Assembly: GCA_023429345.1 (NCBI GenBank)
Contig: JAEYVB010000200.1
Location: forward strand, 1-5,089
Direction: 5' to 3'
DNA length: 5,089 nt
Source: Planctomycetota bacterium
GTDB taxonomy: Bacteria > Planctomycetota > Phycisphaerae > Phycisphaerales > UBA1924
The notes below the pieces were generated by a model. The model had not been told where the DNA came from and did no database searches. It saw nothing but the letters and a program-made list of their open reading frames with translations. The first letter of the stretch is position 1; each line of letters begins with the position of its first letter. Of the stretch, positions 1 to 5,089 are shown piece after piece. The position numbers were made by a program, and so were the translations under genes.

Positions 1-554
1 CTCTTGGCCTGTTCCATGACTTTCACTCGCTGGTCGTGGTCGTGCAGGGATGAGCTGTTCACCCGGACCATCCAGACCGACCCCCGTGCCGCGGATTCGG
101 CCAGGATCGCCGCGATGGCCAGGTCGCTGTGGAGGTAACGGTTGGTGATCGGGGCGAGCGCCTCGCAGCGGCGGAGGAGGTCGTCGGCCGCGGCGATGGC
201 GGTCAGGGGCACCTGGATCGCGGCCTGGATGGCGGCGGGGAGCTGCTGGACCCGCCGGGGATCCTCCTCGGGGAGCTTCTGGAGTTCGTTGACCAGCCCG
301 TAGGCCTCGGCATCCTCCGCCGCGAGTTCCATGAACATCGCCCGGGCGCGGCCCAGGTACGCCGAGGCGAGCTCGAGCTCCCCCTGGTGGGCGGCGAGAT
401 TCTTCTTCCCCAGCGAGTAGGACACCACCATGTGCGCCAGCGATGCGGCGAGGGCGCCGGTCATCGCGGCCACCCCGCCGCCGCCGGGCGTGGGCGACTT
501 GGCGGCGATGTTGTCGAGCAGGCTGCCGAACGGGAGCGTGGTAAGCGAGGCCAT
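1..554 (-). CDS. Cyclodeaminase/cyclohydrolase family protein (FTCD C-terminal domain), 3' end cut by window edge
   Basis: Translating the minus strand from the ATG at 554 gives an open frame of 184 residues that runs off the left edge. It is a stand-alone version of the C-terminal domain of formiminotransferase-cyclodeaminase. That all-helical cytoplasmic family acts on formimino- or methenyl-tetrahydrofolate; the cyclohydrolase FchA belongs to it. Visible family marks are SPTPGGGGVAAMTGALAASL at residues 20-39 (glycine-rich loop after the first helix), EDAEAYG at 80-86, the helical stretch AAIQAAIQVPLTAIAAADDL at 107-126, and NRYLHSDLAIAA at 138-149, the conserved N..SD.A.AA signature. Members are usually about 200-210 residues, so only the last 20-odd are probably missing. 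There is no formiminotransferase domain ahead of it. A Shine-Dalgarno AGGGG (561-565, read on the minus strand) lies 6 bases before the ATG. It is divergent from the oxidase gene. Family assignment is firm; the choice between deaminase and cyclohydrolase activity is open. Confidence 0.92.
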   Translation of the reverse strand, partial: MASLTTLPFGSLLDNIAAKSPTPGGGGVAAMTGALAASLAHMVVSYSLGKKNLAAHQGELELASAYLGRARAMFMELAAEDAEAYGLVNELQKLPEEDPRRVQQLPAAIQAAIQVPLTAIAAADDLLRRCEALAPITNRYLHSDLAIAAILAESAARGSVWMVRVNSSSLHDHDQRVKVMEQAK

Positions 555-597
555 GGCGATCCCCTATGACCCTCAGCGTACGCCTCGCGCCCCCGGG

Positions 598-603
598 TAA
601 GCT
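598..603 (+). promoter_or_regulatory. Candidate -10 box (TAAGCT) for a leaderless transcript of the oxidase gene
   Basis: TAAGCT fits the TANNNT pattern of bacterial -10 boxes and occupies positions -12 to -7 relative to the A of the ATG at 610. That is the geometry expected if transcription starts on the start codon itself. No Shine-Dalgarno-like sequence is visible in the 20 bases before this ATG, which agrees with a leaderless message. No clear -35 box is visible. This is an inference from spacing only. Confidence 0.35.
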
Positions 604-609
604 ACCGCC

Positions 610-1779
610 ATGACGGTGAGCCACTGGCGGCGGACGAAGAACCTCGGCGAGATCGCCACCGATGTTCTGGTCGTCGGCGCTGGCATCTGCGGGGTCTCGG
701 CCGCGCTCGCGCTCCAGCGGCGGGGCGTCGGCTGCCGCATCGTGGAGCGCCACACGCTGGGCTGGGGCGCCAGCACGCGGAACGCCGGCTTCCTCATGCG
801 CGGCGCGGCGGAGAACTACCGGGCGGCCATCGAGCTCTACGGGCACGACCTCGCGCGGACCGTGTGGCGATGGACGGAAGAGAACCTGGAGGGCCTGCGA
901 TCCGAGGGGGTCGAGTCGCTGCCGACGTTCCAGGCTATCCCCTCGTGCCTGCTGGCCCTCGGCGAGGAGGAACGCGGGGCGCTGCAGGCATCGGTCGAGC
1001 TCCTCCGCCGGGACGGCTTCGCCGTCGCCTGGCTGGAGCGGGGCGACGACTCGGCCTGGCGCAGCGCTGCGCCGCTGGGCGGTCTGGTCAACCCCGGCGA
1101 TGCCGCGTGCAACTCCTTCGAACTGATGCGGTTCCTCGCGGCCAAACTCGCCGCCCCCATCCTCGAGGGGCAGGAGGTCGCGGAGATCCGAGCCGCCGGG
1201 CGCGGCGTCCGGGTGCGGACCCCGGACGCGTGGATCACCGCCGGGCGCGTGCTCCTGTGTACCAACGCCTACCTGCCGCTGCTCGTGCCCTCGTTCAGGG
1301 AGATCGTCACGCCACGCCGCGGCCAGATGCTCGCCGTCGCCAACCCCGGCCTGCGGCTGGATCACTCGTACTACGCCAACCACGGCTACGAGTACTTCCG
1401 CCAGACCACCGACGGTACCGTCGTTGTCGGCGGGTGCCGGAAGCGGCACGCCGAGATCGAATGCGGGTACGACGACACCACGACCGCCGCCGTGCAGGAC
1501 GACCTCGAACAGTTCGCCGCCCGTGTTCTGGGCATCCCCCGCGCTGAGCTCGATATCACCGCGCGCTGGTCGGGCACGATGGGCTTCTCGCCGGATTGGC
1601 TCCCGCTCGTCGGGCCCATCGCCGGCGGCTGGGAGCCCGGGGCGGTGTGGTTCTGCGGGGGCTTTACGGGCCACGGCATGTCGATGGCGTACCGCACCGC
1701 GCACGCGGCCGTCGACGCGATGCTCACCGGGAGCGCCACGCCGTTCCCGATCGAACGGGCGGCTCGCCCGCGCCCTTGA
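610..1779 (+). CDS. FAD-dependent oxidoreductase, DAO family (PuuB/glycine-oxidase-like amine or amino-acid oxidase)
   Basis: A 389-residue flavoprotein of the D-amino-acid oxidase fold, probably cytoplasmic as no signal peptide is seen. The N-terminal Rossmann motif VVGAGICGVSAALAL (residues 21-35) binds the ADP part of FAD, with the ribose-binding acid E46 ending the second strand. GASTRNAGF at 53-61 is the second FAD contact, typical of the gamma-glutamylputrescine oxidase (PuuB/OrdL) branch. VLLCTNAYLP (214-223), RRGQM (236-240), RWSGTMGFSPDWLPLVGP (319-336) and the C-terminal flavin-binding stretch CGGFTGHGMSMAYRTA (349-364) follow in the normal order. Length matches the family, so it looks complete. 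The early residues SHWRRTK resemble the short lead-in of PuuB-type enzymes and support the ATG at 610. Expected chemistry is oxidation of an amine to imine with O2 or another acceptor; the substrate (polyamine conjugate, glycine, sarcosine) cannot be read from the sequence. It is divergent from the cyclodeaminase gene. Confidence 0.93.
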   Translation: MTVSHWRRTKNLGEIATDVLVVGAGICGVSAALALQRRGVGCRIVERHTLGWGASTRNAGFLMRGAAENYRAAIELYGHDLARTVWRWTEENLEGLRSEGVESLPTFQAIPSCLLALGEEERGALQASVELLRRDGFAVAWLERGDDSAWRSAAPLGGLVNPGDAACNSFELMRFLAAKLAAPILEGQEVAEIRAAGRGVRVRTPDAWITAGRVLLCTNAYLPLLVPSFREIVTPRRGQMLAVANPGLRLDHSYYANHGYEYFRQTTDGTVVVGGCRKRHAEIECGYDDTTTAAVQDDLEQFAARVLGIPRAELDITARWSGTMGFSPDWLPLVGPIAGGWEPGAVWFCGGFTGHGMSMAYRTAHAAVDAMLTGSATPFPIERAARPRP

Positions 1780-1832
1780 CCGGGGATAGGCGGGTGAAGG
1801 AACTTTCAGTGGGCCCGTCTCGCCCGGCTCGG

Positions 1833-1838
1833 TAGCAT
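1833..1838 (+). promoter_or_regulatory. Weak candidate -10 box (TAGCAT) before the hydrolase gene
   Basis: TAGCAT in the 79-base gap after the oxidase gene matches TANNNT. Transcription would start near 1845, leaving a leader of about 14 bases that still holds the G-rich ribosome-binding site at 1849-1857. No convincing -35 element sits 16-18 bases upstream; the nearest TTTCAG (1804-1809) is too far at 23 bases. The gap is long enough for an independent promoter, but read-through from the oxidase gene is equally possible. Confidence 0.22.
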
Positions 1839-1858
1839 TGATCCGAACGGGGGTGGGC

Positions 1859-2512
1859 ATGAATATCCCGGAGCAGACGCACGAGGTCGAGGTGCCCGTC
1901 GGGCGGCTCAAGGTCGGCGGCACGCTGGGCATCCCGGACGGACCGATCGGCACCGTCATCTTCGCCCACGGCAGCGGCTCGAGCCGATTCAGCAAGCGCA
2001 ACGCGATGGTGGCGACGGTCCTCCGCCGCGCCAGCCTCGCCACGCTCCTGCTGGACCTGCTGGACGAGGCGGAAGCCGAGGACCGCAGCAACATCTTCGA
2101 CATCGAGCTCCTCGCCGGCCGGCTCGCGATGGCCGCGAACTGGGTGCGCCACCACCGCGGGCTGAACATGCTTCCCATCGGCCTCTTCGGCGCCAGCACC
2201 GGGGCGGCGGCGGCGCTGGTCGCCGCGGCGGGCGACCGTCAGATCGCCGCGGTGGTCTCGCGCGGCGGGCGGCCGGACCTCGCGGGCGACCTGCTCCGCG
2301 ATGTCCACGCGCCCACGCTGCTGATCGTGGGTGGGGCCGACCACGGCGTCATCGAGCTCAACGAGCGCGCTTTCGAGCAACTGCCCGGCCCGCGACGCCT
2401 GGAGGTCGTGCCGGGCGCCACGCACCTCTTCGAGGAGCCCGGGGCGCTCGAGCAGGTCTCCGTCCTGGCGCGCGAGTGGTTCGTGTCTCATCTTTCGGCG
2501 GTGCGGGTGTAG
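1859..2512 (+). CDS. Alpha/beta hydrolase (dienelactone-hydrolase-like fold, serine nucleophile)
   Basis: A 217-residue soluble alpha/beta hydrolase with a full apparent catalytic triad. The oxyanion-hole stretch is IFAHGSGSSRFS (residues 34-45). The nucleophile elbow GLFGASTGAAAA has Ser113 in G-A-S-T-G. The acid is Asp161 in LLIVGGADHGV, and the base is His189 in VVPGATHLFEE. The nucleophile is Ser, not the Cys of true dienelactone hydrolase, so that activity should not be assumed. I place the start at ATG 1859 because GGGGGTGGG lies directly upstream; an in-frame TTG at 1838 would add seven residues and overlaps a possible -10 box. The next gene, a phosphoribosyltransferase, begins 23 bases after the stop. 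This pairing recurs in bacteria, sometimes as one fused protein (recalled, not checked here). That suggests a joint but undefined role, perhaps hydrolysing an ester or amide linked to a phosphoribosyl compound. Confidence 0.88.
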   Translation: MNIPEQTHEVEVPVGRLKVGGTLGIPDGPIGTVIFAHGSGSSRFSKRNAMVATVLRRASLATLLLDLLDEAEAEDRSNIFDIELLAGRLAMAANWVRHHRGLNMLPIGLFGASTGAAAALVAAAGDRQIAAVVSRGGRPDLAGDLLRDVHAPTLLIVGGADHGVIELNERAFEQLPGPRRLEVVPGATHLFEEPGALEQVSVLAREWFVSHLSAVRV

Positions 2513-2523
2513 AGGTCGGGAGC

Positions 2524-2528
2524 GGGAG
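2524..2528 (+). promoter_or_regulatory. Ribosome-binding site GGGAG that fixes the GTG start of the phosphoribosyltransferase
   Basis: GGGAG lies 7 bases before GTG 2536. An earlier in-frame GTG at 2476 would place the start inside the hydrolase gene and add 20 residues (starting VVRVSSFGG) with no family resemblance. The site therefore decides for 2536. Confidence 0.6.
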
Positions 2529-2535
2529 CGCAATC

Positions 2536-3216
2536 GTGTACCGGGACCGGGTCGAGGCGGGACAGCGGCTGGCCGAGCTCTGCCGGCGGTACGAGGGCAC
2601 GCACCCCGTCGTCCTGGGCCTGCCGCGGGGCGGCGTCGTGGTCGCGGGGGAGGTCGCCGACGCGCTCGCAGCGCCCCTGGACATCGTCGTCGTCCGCAAG
2701 CTGGGCGCCCCGCGGCAGCCGGAGCTGGCCATCGGCGCGGTCTACGACGCCGGGGGGGCCCGGACGCTCCTGGATGAGCCGCTGATCGAACGGCTCGGCG
2801 TCGGCCGGGAATACATCGAGCGCGAGGTCCGCGAGCAGATGGAGGAGATCCGCCGCCGCGAGCGGGCCTACCGCGACGGCACCGGGCCCGAAACGATCCG
2901 CGGGCGCATCGCCATCGTCGTCGACGACGGCATCGCCACGGGGGCCACCACCCGCGCCGCCCTCCGGGCCGCGCGGGCCCGCGATCCCGGCCTGCTGGTG
3001 CTGGCAGCGCCGGTCGCAGCGCCCTCGTCCCTGGCGCTGCTCCGGCCCGAGGCCGACGAGATCATCTGCCCGCTCGCGCCCGAGCCGTTTCACGCCGTCG
3101 GGCAGTTCTACGAGATATTCGACCAGACCAGCGACGGGGAGGTCATCGAGATCCTCCGCCGCGCGCGGGCACGCGCGGGCCCGCCCGTTCCCGACCCCTC
3201 AGGAAGGACCCCATGA
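2536..3216 (+). CDS. Predicted phosphoribosyltransferase (type I PRTase, COG1926-like)
   Basis: From GTG 2536 this encodes 226 residues of a type I phosphoribosyltransferase, a soluble enzyme that transfers between PRPP and a base or similar acceptor. The start MYRDRVEAGQRLAELC is the usual opening of this subgroup and supports the chosen start. VLGLPRGGVVVAGEVADAL (residues 26-44) carries the conserved PRGG loop. RKLGAPRQPELAIGAV (54-69) is the flexible-loop and substrate region. IVVDDGIATGATTRAALRAA (127-146) is the PRPP-binding loop with both acidic residues D130 and D131 intact. The end FYEIFDQTSDGEVIEIL (191-207) matches the subgroup's W/FY..F.QTSD..V tail. The acceptor base is unknown; such proteins are annotated only as predicted phosphoribosyltransferases. 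It follows the hydrolase by 23 bases, and its TGA overlaps the next ATG by four bases, so the three genes probably share one transcript. Confidence 0.9.
   Translation: MYRDRVEAGQRLAELCRRYEGTHPVVLGLPRGGVVVAGEVADALAAPLDIVVVRKLGAPRQPELAIGAVYDAGGARTLLDEPLIERLGVGREYIEREVREQMEEIRRRERAYRDGTGPETIRGRIAIVVDDGIATGATTRAALRAARARDPGLLVLAAPVAAPSSLALLRPEADEIICPLAPEPFHAVGQFYEIFDQTSDGEVIEILRRARARAGPPVPDPSGRTP
3201..3208 (+). promoter_or_regulatory. Strong ribosome-binding site AGGAAGGA for the small membrane peptide
   Basis: AGGAAGGA, inside the last codons of the phosphoribosyltransferase gene, sits 4 bases before ATG 3213. It is the most purine-rich, anti-16S-like stretch ahead of any start in the window, and it is the main reason to accept the short frame that follows as a gene. 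Confidence 0.6.
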
Positions 3217-3329
3217 AAGCCCAGACGCTAAGACCCCAGAGCAGGCTGCTGGACATCGTCGCGGTCATGACGCTGGGCGTGGCCGCCATGCTCGCGGCCG
3301 CGGCGATCGCGTCGTTCACGCTGTACTGA
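3213..3329 (+). CDS. Small single-pass membrane protein, 38 residues, function unknown
   Basis: Reading from ATG 3213 to TGA 3327-3329 gives 38 residues. The N-terminal part MKAQTLRPQSR carries three positive charges (K2, R7, R11). A continuous hydrophobic segment from about residue 12 to 38 follows (LLDIVAVMTLGVAAMLAAAA, then IASFTLY), broken only by D14. By the positive-inside rule the N-terminus should be cytoplasmic, with one membrane helix and almost no tail outside. The ATG overlaps the phosphoribosyltransferase TGA as ATGA, and AGGAAGGA lies 4 bases upstream, so translation is probably coupled. I recognise no family. It could be a small regulatory or anchoring subunit for the upstream enzymes, or an unrelated membrane peptide. 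A chance frame is unlikely given the start context and clean topology, but it is not excluded. Confidence 0.65.
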   Translation: MKAQTLRPQSRLLDIVAVMTLGVAAMLAAAAIASFTLY

Positions 3330-3338
3330 GGCGGCGCC

Positions 3339-4841
3339 CTAGTGCGCGTTGCGGTGCACGAAGCCGCGGAACACCGTGAGCCACAGGATCCGCAGGTCGA
3401 ACCACACCGACCAGTGCCGCACGTAGAAGAGGTCGTACTGGAGCCGCTTGCGCAGGCTCGTCGCCCCGCGGAGGCCGTTCACCTGGGCCCACCCCGTCAT
3501 GCCCGCCTTGACGTGCTGGCGGAGCATGTACCCGCGCCAGTCCTCGCGGAAGCGGGCGATCAGTTCCGGCCGCTCCGGCCGCGGGCCCACCAGCGACATC
3601 TGCCCCTTGAGCACGTTGAGGAGCTGCGGCAGCTCGTCCAGGCTCGTCCGCCGCAGCCACCGCCCCACCGGCGTGATCCGCGGGTCGCCGCGCTGCGTCC
3701 ACTCGTGCTTCAGCGTGGCGTAGCGCCCGTCCCCGATCTCGTCCTCGAGGTAGTACATGGTGCGGAACTTGTAGATCTTGAAGACCTTGCCCCCCAGGCT
3801 CACCCGCTTCTGCTTGAAGATCACCGGCCCGGGGCTCGTGCAGCGGATGGCCAGGGCGATCGCCGCGAAGAAGGGCGAGAAGAGCGCCAGCGCCGCCAGC
3901 GAGCCCAGGATGTCCATCGCCCGCTTGCCCATCCCGCCCAGCCCGGCGCTCGGGCACTCGCGGTAGCTCAGGACCGGCATCCCGTCCAGCTCGTTCACCG
4001 CCATCCCCTGCGGCACGAACCGGGGGTGGACATCCGGGATGATCCGCACATCCAGGGCGAACTTCTCCAGCTTCCCGAGGATCCCCGGGATGGCCGCGGC
4101 CTGGGCGTTGGGCAGGGCCAGGTACACCGCATCCACCGGGTGCTTCTCGAGCGTCTCCTCCAGCTGCTCGAGGCCGCCCATCACCGCGTGCTCGCAGCAG
4201 CGCGTGCGCTTGGTGTGCGGGTGGTGGGAGATGTAGTACGCGACGTTGATGCCCGTCCAGGAGTTGCGCGAGAGCGTCCGCTCGCAGATCTGCCCCAGCC
4301 GCCCCACGCCCACGATCGCGACGTGCCGCAGGTTGCGCCCGCGCCTCCGGAGCTGCCGCAGCACGAGCCGGAAGCTCGCCCGGTGGACCCCCAGGAGCAC
4401 GGGCAGGAAGAGGGCCAAAAGGCCGATCTGCACGCGCCCGCCGTCCACGGCCTGCCCGAGGATCTGGATCGTCGCCGCGGGCGTCGCCGCCCGCCGGCCG
4501 ACCACGCCCGTCACCGTCGAGTCCATGACCGCCCACAGGGCCACGATCAGCCCCGCCGTCGCCGCGAAGCTGATCTTGAAGATGTCCTTCTGCTCGGCCC
4601 ACAGGGAGCGGTCCCGCCGCGGCCGGTAGAGGCCCAGCATCCACATGCTCACCAGGACGATGGGCACGGCGAAGATCAGGAGCGACCGCTTGACCCAGGT
4701 CTCCCAGCTTGTCTCGAGAGGGCTGTAGCGCTCGACGAGCTGCATCCGCACGACCCAGGCGCTGAGGCAGGCCGCCGCCACGACCAGGGCATCCACCACG
4801 CACAGAAGGGCCACGAAGTACTGATGCTGTTGCTTGAGCAA
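3339..4841 (-). CDS. Exopolysaccharide polyprenyl glycosylphosphotransferase (WcaJ/undecaprenyl-phosphate sugar transferase type)
   Basis: A 500-residue inner-membrane enzyme that transfers a sugar-1-phosphate, commonly glucose, from a UDP-sugar to undecaprenyl phosphate, the first step of a polysaccharide repeat unit. Four N-terminal hydrophobic segments lie near residues 8-32, 54-72, 90-107 and 138-157. A Rossmann-like CoA-binding_3 domain follows, with VAIVGVGRLGQ (174-184). The bacterial sugar transferase domain fills the C-terminal 200 residues: membrane-dipping helix 309-332, KFRTM (358-362), TSLDELPQLLNVLKG (399-413) with the catalytic Asp402-Glu403 pair, SLVGPRPE (416-423) and AGMTGWAQVNGLRG (446-459). 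Length fits the family and no key residue is missing. The start is TTG at 4841; GAGGAG (4856-4851) lies 9 bases upstream and MLKQQHQ matches the usual family opening. It ends 9 bases from the convergent small peptide gene. No other polysaccharide gene is in the window, so the sugar made is unknown. Confidence 0.95.
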   Translation of the reverse strand: MLKQQHQYFVALLCVVDALVVAAACLSAWVVRMQLVERYSPLETSWETWVKRSLLIFAVPIVLVSMWMLGLYRPRRDRSLWAEQKDIFKISFAATAGLIVALWAVMDSTVTGVVGRRAATPAATIQILGQAVDGGRVQIGLLALFLPVLLGVHRASFRLVLRQLRRRGRNLRHVAIVGVGRLGQICERTLSRNSWTGINVAYYISHHPHTKRTRCCEHAVMGGLEQLEETLEKHPVDAVYLALPNAQAAAIPGILGKLEKFALDVRIIPDVHPRFVPQGMAVNELDGMPVLSYRECPSAGLGGMGKRAMDILGSLAALALFSPFFAAIALAIRCTSPGPVIFKQKRVSLGGKVFKIYKFRTMYYLEDEIGDGRYATLKHEWTQRGDPRITPVGRWLRRTSLDELPQLLNVLKGQMSLVGPRPERPELIARFREDWRGYMLRQHVKAGMTGWAQVNGLRGATSLRKRLQYDLFYVRHWSVWFDLRILWLTVFRGFVHRNAH

Positions 4842-4855
4842 ACCGGCCGTCTCCT

Positions 4856-4870
4856 CAGGGCCAATCCCTG
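4856..4870 (-). other. Short hairpin abutting the ribosome-binding site of the sugar transferase
   Basis: Five perfectly paired bases (CAGGG with CCCTG) enclose the 5-base loop ATTGG on the transcript strand. The 3' arm ends on the first G of the GAGGAG ribosome-binding site (4856-4851). The stem is short, so this is a weak structural call; its position is what makes it notable. Confidence 0.35.
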
Positions 4871-4875
4871 GCGCA

Positions 4876-4895
4876 CCCCCCGCCCTCCCCCGCCC
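4876..4895 (-). other. G-quadruplex motif in the leader of the sugar transferase transcript
   Basis: Read on the minus strand from 4895 to 4876 there are four G tracts of 3, 5, 3 and 6 bases, separated by single bases (C, A, C). Four tracts of at least three G with one-base loops is the most stable class of predicted quadruplex. It lies 35-54 bases upstream of the TTG start and on the sense strand, so it could fold in the RNA. In a very GC-rich genome such tracts arise by chance more often, so function is unproven. Confidence 0.6.
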
Positions 4896-4964
4896 GCCGT
4901 TTGCGGCCGCGATCGGGAGAGTCTGGTGCCTCCGCCGGGGCCGATCCTGGCTCCCAGCCGGTCC

Positions 4965-4993
4965 AATGTCCCCTGATCATCGGACGGTGTCAA
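4965..4993 (-). promoter_or_regulatory. Candidate sigma-70-type promoter for the sugar transferase
   Basis: On the minus strand a perfect TTGACA (4993-4988) is followed after 17 bases by GACATT (4970-4965), which keeps only three of six -10 consensus bases, including the important A2 and T6. Transcription would start near 4958, giving a leader of about 117 bases that contains the G-quadruplex motif and the hairpin. The -35 match and spacing are good; the -10 is poor. Confidence 0.35.
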
Positions 4994-5056
4994 ACCCGGG
5001 GGGTCTGTGCCTCCCGCGGCATGAGCTTCGGTTAACACTAGGGGGGCCGGGGCGGG

Positions 5057-5089
<33 letters not shown>

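Noticed and set aside
129..569. A 146-residue plus-strand frame at the left edge
   Set aside because: It is opposite the cyclodeaminase gene, which shows clear family motifs on the minus strand; the plus-strand product is H/G/R/E-rich and matches nothing.
1756..1770. Perfect 6-base inverted repeat (CGGGCG, loop GCT, CGCCCG) near the oxidase stop, as a terminator
   Set aside because: It lies within the coding region before the stop at 1779 and has no T run after it; such short GC repeats are expected by chance at this base composition.
1859..2512. Naming the hydrolase a true dienelactone hydrolase
   Set aside because: The nucleophile is Ser113 in G-A-S-T-G rather than Cys, and no chlorocatechol pathway genes are nearby.
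1724..2533. A 269-residue minus-strand frame opposite the hydrolase
   Set aside because: The hydrolase on the plus strand has a complete Ser-Asp-His triad; the opposite frame is an R/H/D/E-rich shadow.
3316..4803. A 495-residue minus-strand frame overlapping the sugar transferase
   Set aside because: Its product is rich in G, A, R and P without motifs; it is a frame-shifted shadow of the real gene.
3342..4976. A 544-residue open frame on the plus strand, longer than the gene it lies opposite
   Set aside because: It is antisense to the sugar transferase, whose motifs are complete. Its product is a low-complexity run of H, R, P, L, E and D with no recognisable domain, as expected from the complement of high-GC codons.
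4676..5038. A 120-residue minus-strand frame covering the leader and start of the sugar transferase
   Set aside because: It overlaps the verified N-terminal membrane region in another frame, has no domain, and has no good ribosome-binding site.

Overview
The window comes from a very GC-rich bacterium. The third codon positions are almost all G or C, and Shine-Dalgarno sites are G-rich. The gene set is chromosomal and metabolic. Several features fit a Planctomycetota/Phycisphaerae-like lineage or another high-GC Gram-negative: the MLKQQHQ-type N-terminus of the sugar transferase, the stand-alone cyclodeaminase, and the hydrolase plus phosphoribosyltransferase pair. That placement is an impression from protein style, not a demonstrated one. 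There is no phage, transposon, CRISPR, tRNA or rRNA signal.

Layout, left to right. (1) Bases 1-554, minus strand, hold the N-terminal 184 residues of a cyclodeaminase/cyclohydrolase (FTCD C-terminal family) cut by the left edge. (2) A 55-base divergent gap (555-609) separates it from a plus-strand FAD-dependent amine/amino-acid oxidase of the DAO family (610-1779). This oxidase lacks a Shine-Dalgarno but has a TAAGCT box at exactly the spacing of a leaderless promoter. (3) After 79 bases comes a compact plus-strand set. It has an alpha/beta hydrolase (1859-2512), a PRPP-binding phosphoribosyltransferase (GTG start at 2536, to 3216), and a 38-residue single-pass membrane peptide (3213-3329). 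The peptide gene overlaps the transferase stop by ATGA and has a strong ribosome-binding site. (4) Nine bases further on, convergent on the minus strand, is a 500-residue polyprenyl-phosphate sugar phosphotransferase (4841-3339, TTG start) of the WcaJ type, which starts exopolysaccharide repeat-unit assembly. (5) Its 248-base upstream region (4842-5089) carries a perfect TTGACA box, a four-tract G-quadruplex motif on the transcript strand, a small hairpin abutting the ribosome-binding site, and a terminal run of 32 G that looks like a sequencing or contig-end artefact.

How the genes may work together. The cyclodeaminase acts on folate-bound one-carbon units. The divergent oxidase could feed such a pathway if its substrate is an N-methylated amine, but nothing in the sequence fixes the substrate. 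The hydrolase and phosphoribosyltransferase form a recurrent bacterial pair of unknown physiological role, and the membrane peptide looks like a translationally coupled third member. The sugar transferase is an independent unit. The least expected items are the coupled 38-residue membrane peptide and the transcript-strand G-quadruplex in the sugar transferase leader.
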